Assembly (NCBI GenBank): GCA_017467305.1
Contig: JAFTSM010000033.1
Span: 1 to 56,956 of the forward strand
DNA: 56,956 bases
Origin: Candidatus Gastranaerophilales bacterium
GTDB taxonomy: Bacteria; Cyanobacteriota; Vampirovibrionia; Gastranaerophilales; Gastranaerophilaceae
Reading direction: 5' to 3'
The notes beneath the pieces were generated by a model. That model worked only from the letters and a program-made list of their open reading frames with translations, had not been told where the DNA came from and ran no database searches. How positions within the stretch are numbered: the first letter of the stretch is position 1; every line of letters begins with the position of its first letter. Shown piece after piece: positions 32,179 through 41,570 of the stretch. The position numbers and the translations under genes were made by a program.

Positions 32179-32895
32179 ATGAATATATTCGTAACTGGAA
32201 TAGGTAATAATAGCGGAAAAACGATTATTTCTGCGGGGATTTCTGCCGTTTTGCAATCTGTAGGGTACAAAGTTGGCGTCTATAAACCTGTGCAACTAGG
32301 CGCTATAAAGAAAGAAGAATACTTACTTTCTCCAGATCTAACAATTGTCAAAATGCTAGATCAAAACATAACAACTCATTCTACGTTTATGATGCAATCA
32401 AAGTTTGTTCCAACTGTTAGTGCACAAGTTGAAAATACTGATATTAATTTAGAAGCAATAGTTAATGACTACAAAATACTGTTGGATAAAACAAATATTT
32501 TAATAACAGAAGCAACTGGTGGTCTTATGACACCATTAAAAGACGGTTTGTTTTCTTACCATATTCCACTAAAATTAAAACTACCTGTGATTTTTGTTGT
32601 AACTCCAACAACTGATTCTCTAAATATATTATTGAACGAGATAAACACAGCAAGAACAGCTGGGCTTGATATTGGCGGGATTATTATAAATAAATTCCCA
32701 GCAACATCCAAAAGCGAAGAAGTTCAAGCTTTCCCGATGTTAGTTGAAAAATATAGTAATACAAAAGTTCTTGGTATAATCCGTAATTTTTGTGGAAAAA
32801 GTGTTCATACAAATATTTTAATAAATGAAGTCCTAAACGGAATTGACTTAGAAAACGTATTTAGAATTAAATTGAAAAAACTAAATTCTTACTAA
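32179..32895 (+). CDS. bioD: Dethiobiotin synthetase
   Basis: A 238-residue P-loop enzyme. MNIFVTGIGNNSGKTIISAG is the ATP loop (Lys14), YKPVQLG the conserved Lys-containing motif, and TEATGGLMTPL matches the EGAGGLxxPL motif with Glu kept and a Gly-to-Thr change. It closes the ureido ring of dethiobiotin from DAPA, CO2 and ATP. The other biotin genes (bioA, bioB, bioF) are not here. No ribosome site; predicted leaderless mRNA. Its stop codon abuts that of the convergent PBP gene. Confidence 0.88.
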   Translation: MNIFVTGIGNNSGKTIISAGISAVLQSVGYKVGVYKPVQLGAIKKEEYLLSPDLTIVKMLDQNITTHSTFMMQSKFVPTVSAQVENTDINLEAIVNDYKILLDKTNILITEATGGLMTPLKDGLFSYHIPLKLKLPVIFVVTPTTDSLNILLNEINTARTAGLDIGGIIINKFPATSKSEEVQAFPMLVEKYSNTKVLGIIRNFCGKSVHTNILINEVLNGIDLENVFRIKLKKLNSY

Positions 32896-35058
32896 TTATT
32901 CAGATGCTTTTTCTTCAGTTTTTTCAGCTACCACATTTTGCTTAGCTTCTTTTATAACATCATTAATTTGTATTTTTTCTTGAACCTTAGTTTCTACTTG
33001 TTTTTCTACTTGAGTTTCTGATTGAGTATTTTCAAGCATCTCCGCTTGCTCTTCTGCAGCTTTTTTGTCTTCAATCTCTTTCGTTTTTCTTCTAAAGATA
33101 TCTAAAGGTGAAGTAATTTGAGCTGGAATTGCTTTGATTGTATCAATAAATTTGTTTTCTTTATTAAGAGCTTTCAAATCTTCACTTAAATCAATTACTG
33201 TTTCTTCGTAAACTACTTCCATATCAACTGGTGGGTAATTAAATTCTGGGCTACCATATTTTTTTGTGGCAACAGCCATCATGTCTTTCCAAATACGAGC
33301 TGGAAGTGTACCTCCAGTCAATCCAGTACTTGTATTATCATCATTACCAACAAAAACACCAGTAACTAAATCTGGAGTATAACCAATAAACCAAGCATCC
33401 TTATTTTCATTTATAGTACCAGTCTTACCACCCATTGGTTTTCCAATGTTGGCACCACGACCAGTTCCTTCTGTAATAACTCTACGTAACATTGCTGTCA
33501 TTATTGCAGCTGTATCTGTATCTAAAACTTTTGTTATTTTAGTTCTTTCTGCTTGATATATTACTTTCCCACGTTCAGTTTCTATTTTTTCAATGGCATA
33601 TGGCTTTACTTTATAACCACCATTTGCAAAGTTTCCATATACAACAACCATATCGTATAATTTGGCACCATTTGAACCAAGAGCAATTGTATAATCATGA
33701 GTCAATGGAGTTGTGATGCCTAAAGCTCTTGCCATATCAATAACTGGAGCAATACCAGTGTTTTCAATAAGTTTTACAGCTATAACATTTGAAGAAATTG
33801 CCAAAGCTCTATATAGTGGCAACATACCACGATATTTATCACCATAATTTCTTGGTGTCCAATCACCAATTGTAACTGGCGAATCTTCAATCATATCAAT
33901 TGGCATCCAACCTTTGTGAACAGCAGTTGTATATACAATAGGCTTAAATGCAGAACCTGGTGGTCTAACTGCTTGAGTAATTCTATCATATTGGCTTGTA
34001 GCATAATCTTTACCACCACAATATGCAATAATAGCACCGTTCATAGGTGAAAACGTAAACAATGCAGCATTTTGTTTTGATTTTGTTAGCTTCCAAGCTG
34101 CAAGATTTTTTGCAATAGACTCATTTGCAGCAACTTGAGCATCATAATCAAGTGTTGTTGTAATTTTATAACCACCTTGAGTTATTTCATTTTCATCATA
34201 ACCAAGTTCTTCTAGTTCTTTTAATACATAATCAATAAAATAAGGAGCAATATTAGATTGAACTGTAGATGGTTTTCTATTTAAAGTAATTGGTTCTTTT
34301 AATGCAGAATCATATTGTTTTTTATCTATAGTCTTCATTATGTACATTCTTTTTAGAACTTTGTTTCTTCTTTTTTCTGCAAGCTTTTTATTTCTGTATG
34401 GCGAATATACAGAAGGAGCTTGAGGAAGACCAGCAATCAATGCACATTCCGCAAGAGTTAGATTAGCTAATGGTTTATTAAAATAAGTTGATGCTGCTGC
34501 ACCTACACCATAAGCACCAGAGCCAAGATAAACATTGTTCAAATACATTTCTAAAATTTTGTCTTTAGAAATTGATTTTTCAATCCTTGCTGCAATTTGA
34601 ATTTCTTTTAATTTTCTTGTTATTGTTTTTTCATTTGATAAAAATAAAACTCTTGCTAACTGTTGCGTAATAGTACTAGCACCTTGACTAGCTTTTTTAT
34701 TAACTATATTAACAATAACAGAACGGCAAATACCTAAAATATCATAACCTTCGTGAGTATAAAAATTCTTATCTTCTGTTGAGATTAATGCATCTTTAAG
34801 ATATTTGGGAACTTCGTCGATTGAAACGTGCTCATAATTATATGCTTGAAAAGTTTTAATAATACGTTCATCAGAAGAAAGTACTTGAGTAACAATATTA
34901 CGAGTATAGTTTTCTAAATTAGGAATTGGCTCTAAATCGTTCAAATACATTTTAACAGCAGTATAACCAGCCAAAGTACAAGCGAGACCGGTTATTATAC
35001 CAACTTTTATCAAAGTAAATATTACAGTTAAAAATACATTTTTCTTTTTCTTTGACAT
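32896..35058 (-). CDS. Class A penicillin-binding protein (PBP1A-like)
   Basis: 720 residues. N-terminal transmembrane anchor (about 10-32), then a GT51 glycosyltransferase domain with the catalytic Glu in LISTEDKNFYTHEGYD and GASTITQQLARVLFLS, KILEMYLNNVYLGSGAYGV. The transpeptidase domain has SxxK (PPGSAFKPIVYTT), SxN (ISSNVIAVKLI) and KTG (GGKTGTINENKDAWFIGYTPD). A charged, Glu/Lys/Gln-rich tail of about 90 residues follows the catalytic part. It polymerises and cross-links peptidoglycan in the periplasm. AGAGGAAAT precedes the ATG. Confidence 0.94.
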   Translation of the reverse strand: MSKKKKNVFLTVIFTLIKVGIITGLACTLAGYTAVKMYLNDLEPIPNLENYTRNIVTQVLSSDERIIKTFQAYNYEHVSIDEVPKYLKDALISTEDKNFYTHEGYDILGICRSVIVNIVNKKASQGASTITQQLARVLFLSNEKTITRKLKEIQIAARIEKSISKDKILEMYLNNVYLGSGAYGVGAAASTYFNKPLANLTLAECALIAGLPQAPSVYSPYRNKKLAEKRRNKVLKRMYIMKTIDKKQYDSALKEPITLNRKPSTVQSNIAPYFIDYVLKELEELGYDENEITQGGYKITTTLDYDAQVAANESIAKNLAAWKLTKSKQNAALFTFSPMNGAIIAYCGGKDYATSQYDRITQAVRPPGSAFKPIVYTTAVHKGWMPIDMIEDSPVTIGDWTPRNYGDKYRGMLPLYRALAISSNVIAVKLIENTGIAPVIDMARALGITTPLTHDYTIALGSNGAKLYDMVVVYGNFANGGYKVKPYAIEKIETERGKVIYQAERTKITKVLDTDTAAIMTAMLRRVITEGTGRGANIGKPMGGKTGTINENKDAWFIGYTPDLVTGVFVGNDDNTSTGLTGGTLPARIWKDMMAVATKKYGSPEFNYPPVDMEVVYEETVIDLSEDLKALNKENKFIDTIKAIPAQITSPLDIFRRKTKEIEDKKAAEEQAEMLENTQSETQVEKQVETKVQEKIQINDVIKEAKQNVVAEKTEEKASE

Positions 35059-35129
35059 TTATTTCCTCTGATTTTTTCTTATAATTATTAATAACTATAT
35101 ACATTGTCACATAAATTGTTATTTAATGT

Positions 35130-35192
35130 GTCATGCTGAATTAGTTTCAGCATCTCACAAACCCTTAGATTCCAAAACAAGTTCGGAATGAC
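35130..35192. repeat. GTCAT...ATGAC palindromic repeat
   Basis: A 63-bp element bounded by GTCATGCTGAA and TTCGGAATGAC (imperfect inverted ends), built as two hairpins (ATGCTGAA/TTTCAGCAT and ATTCC/GGAAT). It has the same design as the copy at 22429-22503. It lies in the divergent gap between the PBP gene and the YkgJ-like gene. Confidence 0.75.
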
Positions 35193-35289
35193 ATTATTAC
35201 TAAATCTTTATTAAATTTTGTGTAAAATAATATATAATTACCTAATTATTTTACCAAATAAATACTACAACTAACGAAATTGTTAACAA

Positions 35290-35679
35290 ATGTCTATAGA
35301 TTTTATAAAGTCTTTATATTATGAATTCATATCATATTTCATCCCACAAAAGATTAAATACAAAGTAGAGGGTGAATGTTTGAAATGTGGAAAATGTTGC
35401 AAAGAAATCCGCTCTTATGGAATGAAAAATGAAAAAGATTTGAAAATAATGCAATTCTTTCTACCACACTATAAAAGATTTTTTATATCTAGAATAGAAG
35501 AAAACGGTGAAGTTGTTTTAAGCTGTAAATATTTAAATCAAAATGGTCTATGTAATGTTTATAACAAAAGACCAAGCGTATGCAAAAACTATCCAGCAAA
35601 AACTATCAATTTTAATGGAAAAATGATAGAAGGTTGTGGATTTAAAACTACAAAAAAAGAATTTAAGGACTATTTATAA
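35290..35679 (+). CDS. YkgJ family cysteine cluster protein
   Basis: A 129-residue protein with the CxxCxxCC pattern (CLKCGKCCKEI) near residue 31, a middle LSCKYLNQNGLCNVYNKRPSVCKNYP and a final GCGF. This is the putative zinc- or iron-binding UPF0153/YkgJ family of unknown function. A TATAAT lies at 35233-35238, about 50 nt upstream. No clear ribosome site. The 3' end overlaps the convergent glycosyltransferase gene by 17 nt. Confidence 0.85.
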   Translation: MSIDFIKSLYYEFISYFIPQKIKYKVEGECLKCGKCCKEIRSYGMKNEKDLKIMQFFLPHYKRFFISRIEENGEVVLSCKYLNQNGLCNVYNKRPSVCKNYPAKTINFNGKMIEGCGFKTTKKEFKDYL

Positions 35680-37249
35680 AATCATTCCAAGCTTTTTTGT
35701 ACTGAGTCTCTATATCTTTAGTAAAGTCAGCAGCGCTACATCTTAAATCAGAGTTTCTAACTTTATCTCTTAGTGTTGTTCTTAACTCTTGTAACAAAGA
35801 TTTATTTGAAGCTAATTTAGCAGCTATTTCAACATACTCATCACCATAAGTAGCATTAAATTCATCATAACCTATAACATGATTTATTCTACCAGCTCCT
35901 CTTGATTGCATACCCTCACCGAGCAATGTTACTGTCGGAATACCCATTAATGCTGTTTCTATTGCGATTGACATACCACTAAATGGATATGGGTCTAAAG
36001 AAATATCCGCTAAAGAATATGCCTTAAAATGTGGAGAATATACTTTTGAACTAAACTCTAACCTATTAGGTGATATTCCTCTTTTTTCTAATTTACTCTT
36101 TATATGTTTTATAACACTTTTAGTAAGTTTTGTTCTGTATACTAGTAGTTTAGAATCTGGAACTGATTCCAAAATTTTTGCCCACATGTAGAAAGTTGTA
36201 TCGTTAAATTTAGAAGTACAATTAAAACTACCAAATGTAATATATCCATTTTTTTCAAACGGAGATTTTTCTATATCTGGTAATTTTTTCTCTCTAAATA
36301 CTTGATACCCTTTTGTTAAATAAAGAGGTTTTTCTGTATATAAATATGCTTTATCTTTAGGAATTGTAAAATCATCAACCATTATATAGTCAACTTCTTT
36401 CATCCCTAATGTGTTTAAATATCCAAGATATGAAACAATTATAGGAGCCGGTTTATACAAATTTACATATGTTTTCATATGAGTATAACCACCCAAATCA
36501 ACAAGAATATCTATATCGTTTTCATATATAGTTTTAGCCAACTGAGGTGGTTCTTGTTTTGAACAGTTATAAAAAGTAATGCCTGTCTTTTTAATTTCTT
36601 CTGTTGTCATATCTGATTTTTCCGCACAACTAAAAATGAAAAAATTAAATTCCTCTTTGTTATGATTTTCCCATATCGGTAGAATATAATTCATCATTGT
36701 ATGAGAATGACAATCAGACGATAAATAACCAATATTTAATTTTTTATTAGGATTTTTCTTTTTAGCATCGTGACTGTACTGTTTTATATTTTTATATAAA
36801 ACAGATTTTACTTGTTCAACTTCATACTCAGCTTCATCTTTGATATCTTGTTGAGTATAGAAAGAAGATTTAGTCATAGCAAAAATTTTACAACCAGAAT
36901 CATATCTATTTACTTCAACATTTAAACCTTTGTTATGATAATCAATACTTGTGTCTGGGTCTAAATAGTAATAAGAATGAGCAAGACGAGAAAAAACACT
37001 AACTTGACCTTGTGGAAATAATTTTAAATATTCCTCATAATAATATGTATATTTATCTCTGTCTTCTAGTTTATAATAAGCATTTGCAATACGTATGTAA
37101 AGACTTCCAAGAGTAGAAGAATCAATTTTTTTAGCCATTACAATTGCTGTTTTGTACAATTGAATAGCTTCCTTATGTTGACCTTTATCAGAAAGCTCTT
37201 GACCTTCTGCCAATAAATCTTTTAATGATGTCTTTTTTACGTCTGCCAC
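35663..37249 (-). CDS. TPR-containing OGT/SPINDLY-like glycosyltransferase (GT41 type)
   Basis: 528 residues. TPR-like repeats occupy about 10-130 (AEGQELSDKGQHKEAIQLYKTA; LYIRIANAYYKLEDRDKY), followed by the catalytic region: IGYLSSDCHSHTMMNYILP, VDLGGYTHMKTYVNLYKPAPI, SYLGYLNTLGMKEVDYIMVDD, FGSFNCTSKFNDTTFYMWAKIL and ISLDPYPFSGMSIAIETALMG. This matches the O-GlcNAc transferase family, which moves a sugar onto Ser/Thr of proteins. The usual NGHTT-type stretch is changed to SGMSI, so donor or acceptor may differ. No signal peptide; cytosolic. Five nt downstream of gpsA. Confidence 0.85.
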   Translation of the reverse strand: MADVKKTSLKDLLAEGQELSDKGQHKEAIQLYKTAIVMAKKIDSSTLGSLYIRIANAYYKLEDRDKYTYYYEEYLKLFPQGQVSVFSRLAHSYYYLDPDTSIDYHNKGLNVEVNRYDSGCKIFAMTKSSFYTQQDIKDEAEYEVEQVKSVLYKNIKQYSHDAKKKNPNKKLNIGYLSSDCHSHTMMNYILPIWENHNKEEFNFFIFSCAEKSDMTTEEIKKTGITFYNCSKQEPPQLAKTIYENDIDILVDLGGYTHMKTYVNLYKPAPIIVSYLGYLNTLGMKEVDYIMVDDFTIPKDKAYLYTEKPLYLTKGYQVFREKKLPDIEKSPFEKNGYITFGSFNCTSKFNDTTFYMWAKILESVPDSKLLVYRTKLTKSVIKHIKSKLEKRGISPNRLEFSSKVYSPHFKAYSLADISLDPYPFSGMSIAIETALMGIPTVTLLGEGMQSRGAGRINHVIGYDEFNATYGDEYVEIAAKLASNKSLLQELRTTLRDKVRNSDLRCSAADFTKDIETQYKKAWNDFINSP

Positions 37250-37253
37250 ATTA

Positions 37254-38264
37254 TTAACCTTTTAATTTATATTCTTCCTCTTGTCTTAATTTTCTATTCA
37301 TTAATCTATCAAGAACTTCTTTTGGAGTAATATCAGTATAAACTGCATCATAAATTGCTGATGAAACAGGAACTTCTAATCCCAACTTTTCTGCTAATTC
37401 ACATAATGCTTTTGATGTTTTTACACCTTCTGCAACAGAACCAAGTTCATTTAAAATATCATCAATTTTTTTACCTTGACCAAGCATAGAACCAACAGTA
37501 AAGTTTCTACTAAATGGGCTTGAACAAGTAGCAATTAAATCGCCCATGCCAGATAAACCATACAAGGTTGAAGGGCTAGCACCTAATGCAACACTAACAC
37601 GAACAATCTCTGCCATACCACGTGTTAATAATGAACCACGACAATTATCACCCAATTTCATAGCATCTGCAAAACCAGAAGCAATAGCAATAACGTTTTT
37701 TAAACTACCACCCAACTCTACACCAACAACATCTGAATTTGTGTATAGTCTAAATTTAGAAGGAACATTACAATGTTTTTGGACAAATGCAGCTGCTTCC
37801 ATATCTTCACTTGCAACAGATGCTGCAGTAGGACAACCATTTAAAATTTCTTTTGCTAAAGTTGGGCCAGATAAAATAACCAATTTAGAAGTTGGAAGTT
37901 CATCTTTAATAACTTCAGACATTCTTTTTAATGAAGGTAATTCTAATCCTTTTGAAAGGTTAACCAAAATTTGATTATCTTTCAAACCAGCTTCTTTTAA
38001 TTGCTTGCAAACTGGTCGAATACCGGAAGTTGCAACAACTAAAAGAATAATTTCCGCTCCATCAATAGCTTTTTTCAAATCATCAGTGATTTCAACTCTA
38101 CTATCTAATTGAACTGGTAATGGTTTAGTTGTTCTTTTATACTGTTTTAATTCATCAGATAAATCTTGAGTTCTACCCCAAACACAAACTTCATCAAAAT
38201 TATCATTAAGAAGCCATGCAAGAGTCAATCCCCAACATCCAGGTCCTAAAACAGTTAACTTCAT
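37254..38264 (-). CDS. gpsA: Glycerol-3-phosphate dehydrogenase [NAD(P)+]
   Basis: A 336-residue GpsA. The Rossmann motif is VLGPGCWGLTLAWLL (GxGxxG with Pro/Cys inserted), SGPTLAKEIL follows, and the catalytic Lys lies in GGSLKNVIAIASGFADAM, followed by the LGDNCRGSLLTRGMAEI substrate region. It makes sn-glycerol-3-phosphate for phospholipids. GGAGGTAAT gives a strong ribosome site. It is transcribed with murE upstream and the OGT-like gene downstream. Confidence 0.94.
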   Translation of the reverse strand: MKLTVLGPGCWGLTLAWLLNDNFDEVCVWGRTQDLSDELKQYKRTTKPLPVQLDSRVEITDDLKKAIDGAEIILLVVATSGIRPVCKQLKEAGLKDNQILVNLSKGLELPSLKRMSEVIKDELPTSKLVILSGPTLAKEILNGCPTAASVASEDMEAAAFVQKHCNVPSKFRLYTNSDVVGVELGGSLKNVIAIASGFADAMKLGDNCRGSLLTRGMAEIVRVSVALGASPSTLYGLSGMGDLIATCSSPFSRNFTVGSMLGQGKKIDDILNELGSVAEGVKTSKALCELAEKLGLEVPVSSAIYDAVYTDITPKEVLDRLMNRKLRQEEEYKLKG

Positions 38265-38302
38265 ATATTACCTCCAATAATTAATTATTCATCATTTTTA
38301 TA

Positions 38303-39766
38303 TTATACACCGATAAAGACTTTTCTAGCTTCTTCTCTATCGTCAAAATGAATTGTTTCATTTTTCAAAATCTGATAATCTTCGTGTCCCTTACCAGCAA
38401 TAACAACAACATCCTCATCATTACAGATTGATTTTAAGAATTTGATTGCTTCACCTCTATCTGGTTCAACAAAAATTCGTTGAATATCAACTGTCTTAAT
38501 GCCAGTCATAATGTCTGAAATTATAAGCTGTGGGTCTTCGCTTCTTGGATTATCAGAAGATATAACAACCTTATCAGATAATTCATCAGCAATCTTACCC
38601 ATTTTAGGACGTTTTGTTGTATCTCTATCTCCACCACAACCAAATAAACAAATTAATTTAGATGTTGATGGAGTTATTTCTCTTGCCGCTTTTAAAACAT
38701 TTTCCAATCCGTCTGGAGTGTGTGCATAGTCAATAATAACCAATGGTTTTTTAGTTACTATTTCAAAACGACCAGCAACACTTTTTGTATTCTCTAAAGC
38801 TTTAATTATTACCTTATAATCAACTCCCATTGCTAAAGCTGTTGCAAATGCAGCCAATACGTTGTAAACACTAAACATCCCATTCAAATGTAAGTTCAAT
38901 TTTTCTAATTTGTCATTAAATTTAACAGTTAATTTTGCACCGTCGATAGAAAAATTAATATCACTAGCTTTAACATCAGCTTCTTTTTTAACGCCGTAAG
39001 TTAAAACCTTTACGCCATTTGGAACAACCCCAACAAAATCTTTTGCATATTCATCATCAGCATTTATTACAGCAAAAGAACCTTCTTTTAAACCTTCAAA
39101 CAATAATGCTTTAGCCTTAAAATAATTTCTCATCGTAATGTGGTAATCTAAATGGTCTTGAGTCAAATTAGTAAAAACAGCACCATTAAAATTACAACAT
39201 CCAACACGCTTTTGTTCTAGTGAATGAGAACTTACTTCCATAACAACATTACTTATGTTTTTATCAGCCATCAACCTTAAATCTCTTTGTAATTCTGGTG
39301 GTTGTGGAGTTGTATGTTTAGCTTCCTTATACTCATCATTACTTGATAATTTATAGCCCAATGTACCAATTAATGCACATTTTTCATTATTTTCTTCTAA
39401 TATTTTTTGCACTAAATGAGTAACTGTTGTTTTTCCATTAGTACCTGTTACACCTATTAAGTTTATATCTTTTGATGGTTCATTATAAAAGGCAGAAGCA
39501 ATATTTGCCATTGTTCTTTTTGTATCTTCTACAATTATTTGAGGAACATCTATTGGTAATTCTTCTTCACAAAATAGAGCAACAGCTCCTCTTTCTATTG
39601 CTGATTTGGCATACTTATGCCCGTCAACTGCTTCACCTCTAATACAAATAAAAATATCACCTTGTTTTGTTGTAAGAGAGTTGTATGATAATCCACTTAT
39701 TTCAACATCTTTAAAATTTTTAGTTTTATATTCACCTAAAAGACCAACTAATTTACTTAACAACAT
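38303..39766 (-). CDS. murE: UDP-N-acetylmuramoyl-tripeptide synthetase (meso-DAP adding)
   Basis: About 487 residues with the Mur ligase order: N-terminal UDP-MurNAc domain, ATP loop GVTGTNGKTTVTHLV, VMEVSSHSLEQKRV, and the C-terminal DNPRSEDPQLI. DNPR is the motif of meso-diaminopimelate-specific MurE; Lys-adding enzymes differ there. It implies a Gram-negative-type peptidoglycan. AGAGG is well spaced for the ATG at 39766; another ATG six nt upstream is less well placed. Part of a dcw cluster with ftsI, ftsL and rsmH. Confidence 0.95.
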   Translation of the reverse strand: MLLSKLVGLLGEYKTKNFKDVEISGLSYNSLTTKQGDIFICIRGEAVDGHKYAKSAIERGAVALFCEEELPIDVPQIIVEDTKRTMANIASAFYNEPSKDINLIGVTGTNGKTTVTHLVQKILEENNEKCALIGTLGYKLSSNDEYKEAKHTTPQPPELQRDLRLMADKNISNVVMEVSSHSLEQKRVGCCNFNGAVFTNLTQDHLDYHITMRNYFKAKALLFEGLKEGSFAVINADDEYAKDFVGVVPNGVKVLTYGVKKEADVKASDINFSIDGAKLTVKFNDKLEKLNLHLNGMFSVYNVLAAFATALAMGVDYKVIIKALENTKSVAGRFEIVTKKPLVIIDYAHTPDGLENVLKAAREITPSTSKLICLFGCGGDRDTTKRPKMGKIADELSDKVVISSDNPRSEDPQLIISDIMTGIKTVDIQRIFVEPDRGEAIKFLKSICNDEDVVVIAGKGHEDYQILKNETIHFDDREEARKVFIGV

Positions 39767-39788
39767 ATCCATATACCTCTTTTAAGTT

Positions 39789-41507
39789 CTATTCTACTAC
39801 ATTTTTGTCTGGTGGAATATTTAAAATTCTAGCACATTGATTTGCAACTTCTTTAAATACCGGAGCAGCAACTGTGTTACCCCAAACTGGACCGCCAGTT
39901 GAAGCAGAGTCAATTACAACATAAATTAATAATTGAGGATTATTTGCAGGAAGATATCCAACAACTGAGGCATATAATTCTTCAGAAAAACCTTTTTTTC
40001 CTTCTTTTGGTTTTCTTGATGTTCCAGTTTTTCCAGCAACAGTATATTTTTCTAAATTAATATGCGATTTTGAGTTAGAAACACTCTTTGCCAATAATTG
40101 AGTCACAGCTCTAGCTGTTTCGGGACTAATAGCTTGAACTTTTTCAATTTTTTCTTCTGCTTCTTCTGGAGAATATTTAATTACATGTGGAGTTATTCTA
40201 ACTCCGTCATTAGCTAATGCACCAACAGCTGCAACCATTTGCATTGCGGTAACTGATGCACCATAACCATAACCCATTGTAGCTTGTCTTGATTTATCCC
40301 AAGTAAATGCTTTTGGGAAAATACCCGAAGATTCGCCATTTAAATCGACACCGCTCTTTTTACCTATACCAAGATTTGATAGAACAGTATAAAACTCTTG
40401 AGGTGTCATCATCATAGCAACATTTGCACTACCCACGTTGCTTGAATGTTCTAATAAATATACTAAATTTATCATGCCTGGATTTGGATGCTTATGGTAA
40501 TCATAGTTTTGAATAGTCCAGTTTCCAAGTTTCATCTTACCGGTATCTAAAACTCTTGAAGTGGGTTTTATTTTCCCAGTTTCAAGCCCAGCTGCAACAG
40601 TTAAAGCTTTAAAAGTAGAACCTGGAGGATAAACATCTGATAAAGTCCAATTTTTTAAATTTATAGCAGAGGTCTTTTTATAATTGTTAGGGTTATATCT
40701 AGGATAAACAGCATAGCCTAATATCTCGCCATTTCTTGGATTTGTAACTATTACTGCACCACGAGAAGCTTTTTTCTCATTAATCATATTCATCAATTCA
40801 CGTTCACAAACGTGTTGAACAGCAGAATCAATTGTCAATGTAACAGTTTCACCAATTTGTGGAGTTGTTGCTAATAAAGGATCTGTTTGTGCATCGTAAA
40901 TAATATCTCCACGTGGTGTTTTTTGAACAACAACCTTATTTTCAACCTTTTCCAGTTTGTTTTTTGCTGTTAATTCAACACCAGAAGCTGTTTCTGCATC
41001 TGGATTATAATAACCAATAATATGTGCAGCAAGTTCATCTTGAGGATATACACGTTCTGTCTTTTTATCAAGACAAACTTCTCTTAGACCAAGTTTTTTT
41101 ATTTCAGCAACCGTGTTCCTATCAACATCTTTTTTTAAAAGAATTACGATTGAACCTTTATTTATCGTATTAATAATGTCAGATTCTTTCATTTGAAGAA
41201 GGGGAGCAAGCTTTTCCGCCAACTCTTCTGGTGTATGGTCAAAATATCCCCTATGAACCGAAACATTGTAAGAAGTTTGGTCTGTAGCAAGTCTTATACC
41301 ATTTCTATCAACAATTTGTCCTCTCATTATAAAGCTTTTTGTTAGTCTTTGATTTTGTGCTTTGGCTCTGTAGTGCCTAAAATCAAAAATTTGAAGCATT
41401 ACCAGATAAAAAGTTATGATAATAAACACAGCAAACAAAAAAATCTGTGCTATTTTTATTCTTTTTTCTATATCTTTTAATCTATCTTTTGAATTAATTT
41501 CTTTCAT
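39789..41507 (-). CDS. ftsI: Cell division transpeptidase FtsI / PBP3 (class B PBP)
   Basis: 572 residues from the ATG at 41507 (AGGGA upstream). It has a cytoplasmic start, one transmembrane helix (about 19-40) and a PBP-dimer domain with RGQIVDRNG. The transpeptidase has SxxK in PPGSTFKALTVAAG, SxN in LLEHSSNVGSANVAM and KTG in VAGKTGTSRKP. It cross-links septal peptidoglycan and works with FtsW and FtsL. It lies between murE and the ftsL-like gene, as in most dcw clusters. Confidence 0.93.
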   Translation of the reverse strand: MKEINSKDRLKDIEKRIKIAQIFLFAVFIIITFYLVMLQIFDFRHYRAKAQNQRLTKSFIMRGQIVDRNGIRLATDQTSYNVSVHRGYFDHTPEELAEKLAPLLQMKESDIINTINKGSIVILLKKDVDRNTVAEIKKLGLREVCLDKKTERVYPQDELAAHIIGYYNPDAETASGVELTAKNKLEKVENKVVVQKTPRGDIIYDAQTDPLLATTPQIGETVTLTIDSAVQHVCERELMNMINEKKASRGAVIVTNPRNGEILGYAVYPRYNPNNYKKTSAINLKNWTLSDVYPPGSTFKALTVAAGLETGKIKPTSRVLDTGKMKLGNWTIQNYDYHKHPNPGMINLVYLLEHSSNVGSANVAMMMTPQEFYTVLSNLGIGKKSGVDLNGESSGIFPKAFTWDKSRQATMGYGYGASVTAMQMVAAVGALANDGVRITPHVIKYSPEEAEEKIEKVQAISPETARAVTQLLAKSVSNSKSHINLEKYTVAGKTGTSRKPKEGKKGFSEELYASVVGYLPANNPQLLIYVVIDSASTGGPVWGNTVAAPVFKEVANQCARILNIPPDKNVVE

Positions 41508-41570
41508 CAACAAAATCCCTTAATTATAGGGTAACATAAGACTCAAAGATAGAAAAAACTTTTACTAAAA

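Noticed and set aside
22429-35192. CRISPR-like repeats
   Set aside because: The GTCAT repeats are single, palindromic and far apart, with no regular spacers and no cas genes.
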